Source: Draconibacterium mangrovi_A (lineage in GTDB: Bacteria > Bacteroidota > Bacteroidia > Bacteroidales > Prolixibacteraceae). From it: 64,000 nucleotides of DNA. The position numbers were made by a program, and so were the translations under genes. A model generated the notes under the pieces. The model did not search any database, was not told the origin of the DNA, and saw only the letters and a program-made list of their open reading frames with translations. Of the stretch, positions 43,342 to 51,690 are shown piece by piece. Each line of letters starts with the position of its first letter. Positions within the stretch are counted from its first letter, which is position 1. The stretch covers positions 1,922,001 through 1,986,000 of the forward strand of contig NZ_JBBIXN010000001.1 in NCBI RefSeq assembly GCF_037646455.1, read 5' to 3'.

Positions 43342-43926
43342 ATGAAAAAATATATTTTAATAGCCGTTTTCAGTTTGTTACTGACAGTAGCCAAGGGCCA
43401 GAGTTATACCGAGGTGTATTTAAATTATTTACCGTCTGTTCCTTTTGGCGAAACAGCAGACTTCACCAGTGGAATCAGTCCGCGCGGAATTGATTTTGAG
43501 GCTAACCGTTTTATTGGCGACGACATGTCGGTTGGAATTAATGTGGCCTGGGTGATATTCAGGGAGAAAGTCAGCCCGGAATTATTTGAGCTTAATGATC
43601 TGGACTTTTACGGAACACAATTCCGCTACCAGAACATGGTGCCGATTGACATCGTCTTCAAAAAGTATTTTATTACCGGAGAATATACCCCGTATGTTGG
43701 TATTGGTGCCGGTATTCAATATGTGGAACAACGAAATGACATTGGTGTATTTTCGCTAACTGACGATAAATGGTTGTTTCATGCAGCTCCCGAACTTGGT
43801 CTGCTATACGATCTTACTCCATCAACAACTTTGTCGGTTAAAGCCAAATACAATTATTCGCCCAAATCGGGTGATTTTCCCGGTGCGTCATACCTGAGTC
43901 TGGGAATAGGCCTGGGATTGAATTAA
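43342..43926 (+). CDS. Small outer-membrane beta-barrel protein
   Basis: 194 residues: Sec signal peptide (1-19, A-K-G/Q-S) and eight predicted amphipathic strands, ending S-L-G-I-G-L-G-L-N. It follows the DUF4136 lipoprotein by 18 nt, so the pair probably work together in the outer membrane. Resembles OmpW/OprF-like barrel families; no specific name. Confidence 0.75.
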   Translation: MKKYILIAVFSLLLTVAKGQSYTEVYLNYLPSVPFGETADFTSGISPRGIDFEANRFIGDDMSVGINVAWVIFREKVSPELFELNDLDFYGTQFRYQNMVPIDIVFKKYFITGEYTPYVGIGAGIQYVEQRNDIGVFSLTDDKWLFHAAPELGLLYDLTPSTTLSVKAKYNYSPKSGDFPGASYLSLGIGLGLN

Positions 43927-43950
43927 AAAGCAGCAACATATTATAAATAG

Positions 43951-43979
43951 AAGGTTCGGCAATTAAGCCGGGCCTTTTT
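43951..43979 (+). terminator. Terminator after the beta-barrel gene
   Basis: AAGGTTCGGC (43951-43960) pairs with GCCGGGCCTT (43967-43976) with two G-T pairs, then T5. Confidence 0.78.
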
Positions 43980-44126
43980 ATTTGCTGAATTTCCTGATGT
44001 GAATACACCATTAATTGAAGGTCTTTTATTTGGTTCTTTTCTGAATAAACAGTCGTATCTATAATCAACAAAAGCACTGACTTTTGTGAGGTCTTCAACT
44101 CAAAAAAAGGATTATTTTTACCAACC

Positions 44127-44684
44127 ATGAAGTGCATAAAAAAAGGAGTCCTTCTTGTTGTTTATCTTTTAAGTTCGAAACTCATTTGGGCACAGAACGA
44201 AATTGGTCCGGAAGGGCATAAATTATTGTGGTTCATGCTGATTGTGGCTGTTATTGTTATTGCAGCGATTGTGGCCTACCGGCTTTTACCAAAATCGGCA
44301 ACAAACACGGGTAAAAAGTTGTTAAGTAGGCAAAAGGTACAAATTGAACTTGCAAAAGATAGAAAATACTATCCCGATCGCCTGATGCTGAAAATTAAAA
44401 ATACCGGCAAAGTGGATGTCGACCTTGATCAGCCATTGCTAATGTTCGATAATTTTTGGCTCAAACGGAAATTCAGGATAAAAGGGATGAGCAACAGGAA
44501 TTTTTATCCCTTGTATTTGGAACAGGGAAAAACGCATTCATTGGAAATCGACCTGACCCGCTTTTACGGCCACGATAAACGGTTAAAAAAATTTCCGAAG
44601 GCTAAAGTGCTTATTCAAACTGTTAAAGGGAAAAGGCTTGGAAGCAGCTCGGTTTTTTTACGAAAAACATTGTTTAAATTTTAA
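44127..44684 (+). CDS. Membrane-anchored protein of unknown function before the pullulanase
   Basis: 185 residues. A signal peptide-like start (cut near A-Q-N) is followed by a membrane helix at about 31-52, then a basic, beta-rich domain with K-I-K-N-T-G-K-V-D-V-D (about 90-101). I do not recognise the family. Its stop overlaps the pullulanase ATG (TAATG), so both are translated together. Confidence 0.65.
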   Translation: MKCIKKGVLLVVYLLSSKLIWAQNEIGPEGHKLLWFMLIVAVIVIAAIVAYRLLPKSATNTGKKLLSRQKVQIELAKDRKYYPDRLMLKIKNTGKVDVDLDQPLLMFDNFWLKRKFRIKGMSNRNFYPLYLEQGKTHSLEIDLTRFYGHDKRLKKFPKAKVLIQTVKGKRLGSSSVFLRKTLFKF

Positions 44685-46624
44685 TGCGAAACTGGAAATT
44701 CAACCATATTGATTTCTCCACCTATCCGGAATATACAACCAATGATTTGGGGGTATTTTGGGCTCCTGAAAAAACGACGGTTAAAATTTGGGCACCAACT
44801 GCTCAAATGGTAGAATTACGCCTGTATAAGGACGGAACAAAAGGCGAGGCTTTTCACAAAACCAATCTTCAGAAGGTTGGACAGGGCGTGTGGTCGACCA
44901 TATTAAATGGCGACTACGAGGGCAAATATTACACCTTCAGGGTGAACGATGGCGAATGGCTGGACGAGGCACCCGGAATTTATGCCTGTTGTGTGGGAGT
45001 GAATGGTTTGCGTGGTCAAATTTTTAATCCGAATAATACCAATCCCGAAGGCTGGGTGGAAGACAACGGACCACGTGTAAAGAGTTTTACCGATGCTATA
45101 CTTTACGAAACACATGTTCGTGATTTTTCCATCGATCCGAATTCGGGTATTGAAAATAAAGGCAAGTACCTTGGATTTACTGAAGCAGGAACAACAGCTC
45201 CAAGTGGTGTTAAAACGGGGATCGACCATTTGGAAGAATTAGGTATAACGCACGTTCATTTATTGCCGGTTAATGATTTTGCCACCATCGACGAAGAAAA
45301 GCCGCTCGATAAATACAACTGGGGGTACGATCCGCTGCATTATTGTGCGCTGGAAGGTTCCTATTCGTCAGACCCGTACGACGGAACAAAACGGATTTTT
45401 GAATTTAAAAGGCTCGTTAAATCACTTCACGATAAAGGAATTGGTGTTATTCTCGATGTGGTATTTAACCATACTTTTTTTGCGAAAGAATCGGTTTTTA
45501 ACCAGATAGTACCCGGCTATTTTTACCGTCAGAAAGAGGACGGATCTTTTTCGAATGCTTCGGGCTGTGGCAATGAATTGGCCAGCGAACGCGTGATGGT
45601 TCGTCGATACATTATTAATGCGCTGAAGTACTGGGTAGAAGAGTTTCATGTCGACGGATTCCGTTTCGACCTGATGGGTGTTATGGATGTGATCACCATG
45701 CAACAGATCCGGTCGGAACTGAGTAAACTCGACCCGGGGCTTTTATTGTACGGCGAAGGTTGGGCCGCCGATCAAAGTCCGATGCCTGAAGATTTGCGCG
45801 CCGTAAAACGAAATACACCTCAGTTGCCCGGAATTGCAAGTTTTAACGACGATTTTCGGGATGCGCTTAAAGGAAATCACGGCGATAAAAAGTCGAAAGG
45901 ATTTGTTAGCGGTCTGGTTTTGCGTGAGGAGACGATCAAGTTTGGTATTACAGCCGCTGTTCAGCACCCTCAGGTCAATTACGATTACATGGAAACCGTG
46001 CACATGCCATGGGCTTTGGAGCCCAGCCAGTGTATAAATTATGTGTCGTGTCATGATAATTATACGGTTTGGGATAAATTGAAACAAAGCCTGCCAAAGG
46101 CATCGAACGATGAGTTGAAGAGGCGCGTAAAATTGGCCGGAGCCTTGGTTCTGACTTCGCAGGGAGTACCGTTTTTACACTCAGGACTGGAATTCTGCCG
46201 CAGCAAAAAAGGAAATGGGAACTCCTATAAATCGCCTGACACCATCAACCAGCTTGAGTGGAACAGAAAGAATGAGTTCATCGATGTGTTCCGTTATTTT
46301 CAACAACTTATTCAATTGCGCAAAAACCACCCGGCATTCCGTATTGATTCATCAGAAGAAATTAGAAAGCATCTGAATTTTTGTGCCAAATACCAGATTG
46401 GTGTGGTGGCCTATTGCATCGATACAGAAGGACTCGATGAGGAGTGGAAACGGATCATTCTCATCTTCAACGGGAATGGAGAGCACATTACCTTCCCGCT
46501 TCCGGAAGGCGAATTCAAAAGGATTGCAAGTGGTGATAAGATCAACGAGGAAGGGATCGGCAAAAATATTTCCAATGAAATTGAAGTTGAATCACTTTCA
46601 ATGACGATCCTGGCTCAGCTTTAA
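44684..46624 (+). CDS. pulA: Type I pullulanase (GH13), cytoplasmic
   Basis: 646 residues with no signal peptide. An N-terminal CBM48-like domain (W-A-P-T-A-Q-M-V-E-L-R-L-Y) is followed by the GH13 barrel: Y-N-W-G-Y-D-P (pullulanase hallmark), D-V-V-F-N-H, nucleophile Asp329 in G-F-R-F-D-L, acid Glu358 in Y-G-E-G-W, and Asp458 in S-C-H-D-N. It cuts alpha-1,6 links in pullulan, glycogen or imported malto-oligosaccharides. A cytoplasmic copy suggests glycogen or dextrin use inside the cell. Confidence 0.94.
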   Translation: MRNWKFNHIDFSTYPEYTTNDLGVFWAPEKTTVKIWAPTAQMVELRLYKDGTKGEAFHKTNLQKVGQGVWSTILNGDYEGKYYTFRVNDGEWLDEAPGIYACCVGVNGLRGQIFNPNNTNPEGWVEDNGPRVKSFTDAILYETHVRDFSIDPNSGIENKGKYLGFTEAGTTAPSGVKTGIDHLEELGITHVHLLPVNDFATIDEEKPLDKYNWGYDPLHYCALEGSYSSDPYDGTKRIFEFKRLVKSLHDKGIGVILDVVFNHTFFAKESVFNQIVPGYFYRQKEDGSFSNASGCGNELASERVMVRRYIINALKYWVEEFHVDGFRFDLMGVMDVITMQQIRSELSKLDPGLLLYGEGWAADQSPMPEDLRAVKRNTPQLPGIASFNDDFRDALKGNHGDKKSKGFVSGLVLREETIKFGITAAVQHPQVNYDYMETVHMPWALEPSQCINYVSCHDNYTVWDKLKQSLPKASNDELKRRVKLAGALVLTSQGVPFLHSGLEFCRSKKGNGNSYKSPDTINQLEWNRKNEFIDVFRYFQQLIQLRKNHPAFRIDSSEEIRKHLNFCAKYQIGVVAYCIDTEGLDEEWKRIILIFNGNGEHITFPLPEGEFKRIASGDKINEEGIGKNISNEIEVESLSMTILAQL

Positions 46625-46630
46625 AGAACG

Positions 46631-48112
46631 TCAAAAGATTTTATCATACGATTTCCGGTAGTGATACCCGTAAATGGCATAAGTAATGGCCAGGGGAAAA
46701 AGATCGCGACGGTGGAAAAGACTCCAGAAAAACAATTGCCAGTAATATTTGCGGTTTTTATCGAAAATACCGATCACAAAGATAGAACGGATAAAGGCAC
46801 GTAGCTTTTCAAAATTTACCTTGTTTTTGTTTTTCATGGCCGGATGAAAATCGGTGAGGAAACTTTTTACGCGTTCATAAAATGCCTTGCCGCCGTAAAC
46901 GCCCCTAATGACTTCCTGAAAACCTTTATCTAGAATTTTTTTGTCCATCTTCGGAACAAAGTTCATGGCATTGCTGGTGTTGTCGCCGCTCCATTTCTCC
47001 AGAATCCGTCCTTCGGCATGCAAGCGTTTGTATAGTTGCGATTTAGTTGGTGCATTCAACAGTCCGATCATTGCAGAAATAATTCCACTCTCCTGGATGA
47101 AATCAACCTGTCGTCTGAAAATACCCGGAGTATCGCTGTCGAAGCCGATGATAAATCCGCCTAGAACTTCCATGCCCGCGGCCTGGATTTTCTTCACGCT
47201 ATCAATCAGGTTCCGGTTTTTATTCTGCACTTTGTTGCATTCCTCCAGCGAAATTTCTTCAGGACTTTCAATCCCGACGAACACGCTTAAAAAGCCGGCT
47301 TCAATCATCATTCGCATCAACTCTTCATCGTCAGACAAGTTAACAGATGCTTCGGTGGTAAAGTGAAAAGGATACTTGTGTGCTTTCATCCATGCCTGAA
47401 GATCGGGTAAAAGTGATTCTTTCAGAATTTTCTTGTTCCCGATAAAATTATCATCAACAAAGAATATCTCGCCACGCCATCCCAAATCGTATAAATTCTG
47501 GATTTCCAGAAGGATCTGATCACTGGTTTTTATGCGACATTTGTGCCCCAGCAAAGCGGTGATATCGCAAAACTCACAGTTAAACGGACAGCCTCTCGAA
47601 AACTGGATACATTTTGAACTGTACTGATTGAGCTTGACCAGCGAATAATCCGGAACCGGCGAATTTTCAACATTCGCAAATTCTTTGGTTGAATAAAGGT
47701 GTTTGGCGCAACCTTTTTTAAGATCAGCAAGAAATGGTGGTAAAGTAATCTCGGCCTCATTTAAAATCAGGTGATCTACCTTTTCAAATTTCTCGGGATC
47801 GGCAGTAAATAATGGTCCGCCGGCAACTACTGGAGTTAGCAATGCCTTGCAACGGTCGATTACATGGAGTGTCGATTGGATTTGGGTGCTCATGGCACTC
47901 AGAAAAACATAATCTGCCCAGAGAATGTCATCCATACCTAGTTTTTCAATGTTCATATCCACCAGTTTCGTTTCCCAGTGCGATGGCAAAAGCGAAGAAA
48001 CAGTAATCAGACCAAGTGGTGGATAAGCTGCTTTTTTTGATATAAACTTCAAAGCATATTTGAAGCTCCAGAAGGTGTCGGGGTATTCCGGATATACTAA
48101 TACAATTTTCAT
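46631..48112 (-). CDS. B12-binding domain radical SAM protein (DUF4070 type)
   Basis: 493 residues. A cobalamin-binding Rossmann domain (1-135) precedes a radical SAM domain with the CxxxCxxC cluster site Cys175, Cys179, Cys182 (R-G-C-P-F-N-C-E-F-C-D) and a C-terminal DUF4070-like region. Related enzymes include hopanoid methylases such as HpnP/HpnJ and other lipid-modifying methyltransferases; the substrate is not known. It is a single gene, convergent with the pullulanase. Confidence 0.9.
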   Translation of the reverse strand: MKIVLVYPEYPDTFWSFKYALKFISKKAAYPPLGLITVSSLLPSHWETKLVDMNIEKLGMDDILWADYVFLSAMSTQIQSTLHVIDRCKALLTPVVAGGPLFTADPEKFEKVDHLILNEAEITLPPFLADLKKGCAKHLYSTKEFANVENSPVPDYSLVKLNQYSSKCIQFSRGCPFNCEFCDITALLGHKCRIKTSDQILLEIQNLYDLGWRGEIFFVDDNFIGNKKILKESLLPDLQAWMKAHKYPFHFTTEASVNLSDDEELMRMMIEAGFLSVFVGIESPEEISLEECNKVQNKNRNLIDSVKKIQAAGMEVLGGFIIGFDSDTPGIFRRQVDFIQESGIISAMIGLLNAPTKSQLYKRLHAEGRILEKWSGDNTSNAMNFVPKMDKKILDKGFQEVIRGVYGGKAFYERVKSFLTDFHPAMKNKNKVNFEKLRAFIRSIFVIGIFDKNRKYYWQLFFWSLFHRRDLFPLAITYAIYGYHYRKSYDKIF

Positions 48113-48333
48113 TTTCGAATATTATAGCGATTTGTTCAAATCAAAATAAGCTCGAATTTTCGGTAAGTAAAAGTAATCGGGATTGGTGCCACCCTTTTGT
48201 GTTGGACAACGACAGATCGGGGTTAATGGCATTTATTTGGGACAAACGACATTTATCCCGTGAAGATTAATGTCCTGAACGATTCAAGATTTGAAAAGGA
48301 TTTCCTGATGAGAAGATGAAATAAAAAGATAGA

Positions 48334-49188
48334 TTAACTCGTCTTAAGTGCCTGTTTTACATTGAGTGCATATTGCCTTGAAACGTGAATCTCGTCGGGA
48401 TAATGATTCAGGGAAAGCACCAGCCCTTCGGTGTTGCGTTTCAAACTGCGGATATGCTTTTTGTTGACAATACACGATCGGTGACAGCGGATCATTTCAG
48501 GATAAGCAGCAAGTGATTCTTCTGTCGATTTCAGGGTGTTCCGGATCAGTTTCTTATGCAGTTTATTATCTTCCAGGTAGTGCACTTCTATGTAATTACT
48601 GGCCGATTTTATAAGTACAAGTTGTCCGGCCGGGAGTTTAAAGTATTCTGTTTTATTTTCTGATTCCAGTTCAATTTCTTTTTCAGTTTCTTCTGACAGG
48701 GCGGTCACGTGTTCTTTTGCCGGAGTTTGTGTCCTTAACAATTCAAGCTGTTGTTTTAAGGAATAAATGCGGTTGATAACCACCAAAACCGTTGCGGCGG
48801 TAATGGATATAATAACGATAATAATTACAATGTGGAATGTGACCGGGATGCGACCGACAAATCGTGCAAAAAAGCTAAAAGCCACCGCATTGAATATCAC
48901 AAAAACTAGATTTAGAGTGATTTCTTTGCTGATGGTCCAGCGTTCTTCAGAAAAGGCTCTCGAAAAAATGGAGGGAATGACCAATCGGAAAATGCTAAGC
49001 AGTACCAATGTTATGGCGCCAAAAGTAGCCAGTATGATCAGTTGATTATTAAAATCAGGATTCTGGATATTAAAAGGCTGAAAAAACAACAGGAACAAAA
49101 ATATGCCCAGGCTCACCGAAACAATCGAGCGGATATTGATTTTGAGGTTGTCGTTAAACGGGTATTTTTTGTTGAGTGATTTTAGCAT
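48334..49188 (-). CDS. Membrane-bound LytTR-domain transcriptional regulator
   Basis: 284 residues: four membrane helices in about 20-145, a short coiled coil, and a LytTR DNA-binding domain at about 185-284 (A-S-N-Y-I-E-V-H-Y-L...C-H-R-S-C-I-V-N-K). There is no receiver domain, so it likely senses a membrane signal directly. It lies 21 nt after alanine dehydrogenase and probably belongs to the tsaE-ald transcript. Confidence 0.9.
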   Translation of the reverse strand: MLKSLNKKYPFNDNLKINIRSIVSVSLGIFLFLLFFQPFNIQNPDFNNQLIILATFGAITLVLLSIFRLVIPSIFSRAFSEERWTISKEITLNLVFVIFNAVAFSFFARFVGRIPVTFHIVIIIVIISITAATVLVVINRIYSLKQQLELLRTQTPAKEHVTALSEETEKEIELESENKTEYFKLPAGQLVLIKSASNYIEVHYLEDNKLHKKLIRNTLKSTEESLAAYPEMIRCHRSCIVNKKHIRSLKRNTEGLVLSLNHYPDEIHVSRQYALNVKQALKTS

Positions 49189-49209
49189 TTCGGGTCTCTG
49201 GTTAACGGC

Positions 49210-50421
49210 TTAAAATACTGCGAGCAATAAATCAATGTCTTTTGATGGAATGCCAAACAGACGCCCGACATCGGGATTGGTAAGTATGCCGTGGTAAATG
49301 TAAGCGCCTTTTCTAAAACCACCCGAAACCTTGATGTAATTGTCAACTCCTCCGTTATCGCCGATTGCCAGAAGTATGGGTATTAATATGTTACTCAGCG
49401 AAATGGAAGCTGTGCGTGAAACCATTGCCGGACTATTGGGTACACAATAATGAACAACACCATGTTTTACGTAGGTCGGGTTTTTGAAATCGGTACATTT
49501 CGAGGTTTCAAAACAACCTCCCTGGCTCACATTAAGGTCGATAATTACCGAACCTTCTTTCATTTGTTTTACCAGGTCTTCAGAAACTTTAAATTTTGGC
49601 GGCATGTTAAAGGCGGTCGCTCCGATAACTGCATCAGCCGAAACCAGTGCTTTACGCAATACTTTCGGGTAGAATACCGAGGTGAAAATCCGGCGCGCCA
49701 GTTTTTCTTCCAGCTTACTCAATTCGTAAACCGACGTGTCGAAAACCTTTACAAAAATACCGAGTCCAAGAGCTGCACGGGCAGCATACTCGGCAGCAGT
49801 ACTTGTACCGATGATCACCAATTCGGCCGGTGTTACTCCGGTTACTTCGCCAAATAAAACACCTTTTCCGTCTCGTGAATTGCTCAGGTATTCGCTGGCG
49901 ATGGTAATTGATGTTACTCCGGCAATCTGACTCATCTGATGTACAAAAGGCAGGAATCCGTCTTCGTTCTCAAGTTGCTCGAAAGCTATGGCGGTTACTT
50001 TCTTTTGCATCATTTTTTGAATCGTTTCCTGGTTGTTGGCATACAACTGCAAACTGGAAATGATCACCTGGTTTCCGCGCAATGAATCTATTTCCTTCAA
50101 TGTGAAAGGAGCGATACGCAAAATAATGTCGCATTGAAAGGTTTCTTCTTTGGTTTCAACAATAGTTCCACCAGCCTTTTGATAATCTTCGTTGCTGTAG
50201 CTGGCGTATTTACCGGCATCTTTCTCAATTAATATTTCGTGGCCATAAGAGACCAGGAGATCAACAGCCTGGGGCGTAAGCGGAACGCGGTATTCAACTT
50301 TGGAAAAATCGGAAGGCATGCCAATTTTTATTTTCTTCCCTTTTTTGCGTACCTCCAGCATTTCTTCCTGGGGAAGTAACATCGATTTTGGTATAGAAAC
50401 CTTTTCCTTCGCTTTTTCCAT
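49210..50421 (-). CDS. ald: Alanine dehydrogenase family protein with altered dinucleotide loop
   Basis: 403 residues of the alanine dehydrogenase/PNT fold. The N-terminal E-Y-R-V-P-L-T-P and the C-terminal substrate region are recognisable, but the GxGxxG NAD loop reads G-T-S-T-A-A, with Ser and Ala in place of two Gly. It still follows a strand-loop-helix layout (L-V-I-I-G-T-S-T-A-A-E-Y-A-A-R-A-A-L-G-L-G). The family interconverts alanine and pyruvate with ammonia. The change may weaken or alter cofactor binding. It follows tsaE, a common pairing in Bacteroidota (from memory). Confidence 0.85.
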   Translation of the reverse strand: MEKAKEKVSIPKSMLLPQEEMLEVRKKGKKIKIGMPSDFSKVEYRVPLTPQAVDLLVSYGHEILIEKDAGKYASYSNEDYQKAGGTIVETKEETFQCDIILRIAPFTLKEIDSLRGNQVIISSLQLYANNQETIQKMMQKKVTAIAFEQLENEDGFLPFVHQMSQIAGVTSITIASEYLSNSRDGKGVLFGEVTGVTPAELVIIGTSTAAEYAARAALGLGIFVKVFDTSVYELSKLEEKLARRIFTSVFYPKVLRKALVSADAVIGATAFNMPPKFKVSEDLVKQMKEGSVIIDLNVSQGGCFETSKCTDFKNPTYVKHGVVHYCVPNSPAMVSRTASISLSNILIPILLAIGDNGGVDNYIKVSGGFRKGAYIYHGILTNPDVGRLFGIPSKDIDLLLAVF

Positions 50422-50490
50422 TACTGTGAGTCGGATTTTGTTGATACAATTGAGTACAGCAATTTACAAGCAAAAGGGCATTTTTCAAAA

Positions 50491-50498
50491 CAAAATTA
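50491..50498 (-). promoter_or_regulatory. Possible -7 box before alanine dehydrogenase
   Basis: Reads TAATTTTG on the minus strand, an exact TAnnTTTG match, 69 nt before the start; no clear -33 TTG. Confidence 0.35.
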
Positions 50499-50528
50499 GC
50501 GGGAAGTCAGAAAGGAAAAACAGATGGC

Positions 50529-50951
50529 TTAAATACGTGCCGCAGTTATTACCCGGGATTCGTCGTCTTGTACCTCAATTTTTACTTCAACAATGTTATC
50601 CGGAAGGAGCGGTTCTATCATTTCGGGCCATTCAATAAGGCAGTAACTTCCGCTGTAAATGTAATCTTCGTAACCCAGGTCGTAGGCTTCCTCCAATTCT
50701 TTAATCCGGTAGAAATCGAAATGAAAAATTGATTCAAGTTGATCTGTATTGTACTCGTTTATAAGTGCAAAAGTGGGGCTGGTAACATTGTCTTCGGAAC
50801 CTAAAACGCGGCAGATCGACTGAATAAAAGTCGTTTTGCCGGCTCCCATTTTTCCGTAAAATGCAAATACGCGGTCCGCTGAAAATGCACTCACCAGTTC
50901 TTCGGCAACGCTTTGCAATTCATCAATTGAAGTTACTTTTCGTGTAAACAT
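50529..50951 (-). CDS. tsaE: tRNA threonylcarbamoyladenosine biosynthesis ATPase TsaE
   Basis: 140 residues from ATG 50951, preceded by GAGGAG; the frame opens 21 nt earlier with TTG. Walker A G-K-M-G-A-G-K-T-T near residue 34 and the V-T-S-P-T-F segment match TsaE, which with TsaB and TsaD makes the t6A base of ANN-decoding tRNAs. Confidence 0.93.
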   Translation of the reverse strand: MFTRKVTSIDELQSVAEELVSAFSADRVFAFYGKMGAGKTTFIQSICRVLGSEDNVTSPTFALINEYNTDQLESIFHFDFYRIKELEEAYDLGYEDYIYSGSYCLIEWPEMIEPLLPDNIVEVKIEVQDDESRVITAARI

Positions 50952-51074
50952 CTCCTCATCAAATTTGTGCAATAATACAAAAAGACCGTTAACTTTGGTA
51001 CTGCTGAAAACAAAATAGGATAAAAATCAGCTAAATGGATGTTACAGCGGACTTTATAATTCGTTAAATTGTTT

Positions 51075-51082
51075 TAATTTTG
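51075..51082 (+). promoter_or_regulatory. -7 box for gcvH
   Basis: TAATTTTG, an exact TAnnTTTG match; the 5' leader would be about 95 nt. Confidence 0.4.
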
Positions 51083-51183
51083 AAACAAGTTTTAAGAAGA
51101 GACGTGCACAGAGATTTTGCAAGTAAAGTGCTCAGCGTCGGTTCAAAATTTATTACTGAAAAAATAATTAAAAACTTATTGAT

Positions 51184-51564
51184 ATGAATATTCCTGCTGA
51201 TTTAAAATACACGCAAGACCACGAGTGGGTTCGTGTTGAAGGCGATGTTGCAGTTGTTGGAGTTACGGATTTTGCTCAGGGCGAATTGGGTGACATTGTT
51301 TTTGTTGAGATTGAAACCGAAGGAGAAGAACTGGACAAAGGTGAAACTTTTGGAACAGTTGAGGCTGTAAAAACAGTATCCGATTTATTTATGCCGGTTG
51401 GTGGCGAAGTGGCTGAATTTAACGAAGCACTGGCCGACGATCCTGAACTGGTAAATAAAGATCCGTATGGCGAAGGCTGGATGATTAAAATTAAAATAGC
51501 CGATGCTGCTCAGCTTGACGAACTTATGGATGCTGAAGCCTACAAAGCCATGATTGAAGCTTAA
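51184..51564 (+). CDS. gcvH: Glycine cleavage system H protein
   Basis: 126-residue lipoyl carrier of the glycine cleavage complex, the usual length. The lipoyl-lysine is Lys63 in V-E-A-V-K-T-V-S-D. It stands alone; gcvP and gcvT are not in the window. A strong terminator follows. Confidence 0.96.
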   Translation: MNIPADLKYTQDHEWVRVEGDVAVVGVTDFAQGELGDIVFVEIETEGEELDKGETFGTVEAVKTVSDLFMPVGGEVAEFNEALADDPELVNKDPYGEGWMIKIKIADAAQLDELMDAEAYKAMIEA

Positions 51565-51588
51565 TATTTTTTTTAAAATGATATAAAG

Positions 51589-51619
51589 AAAATGCCCCGC
51601 CATTCGGCGGGGCATTTTT
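51589..51619. terminator. Terminator between gcvH and nrdJ
   Basis: AAAATGCCCCGCC / GGCGGGGCATTTTT, a 12-bp stem (GCCCCGCC 51594-51601, GGCGGGGC 51606-51613) with an ATTC loop and T5. It can also serve the convergent nrdJ. Confidence 0.92.
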
Positions 51620-51690
51620 ATTTTCAAACTTTATAATTGTCAATCAAGTAATCCGATTACAAAGTCCGGTTTTATTAGATTGATTGATTA

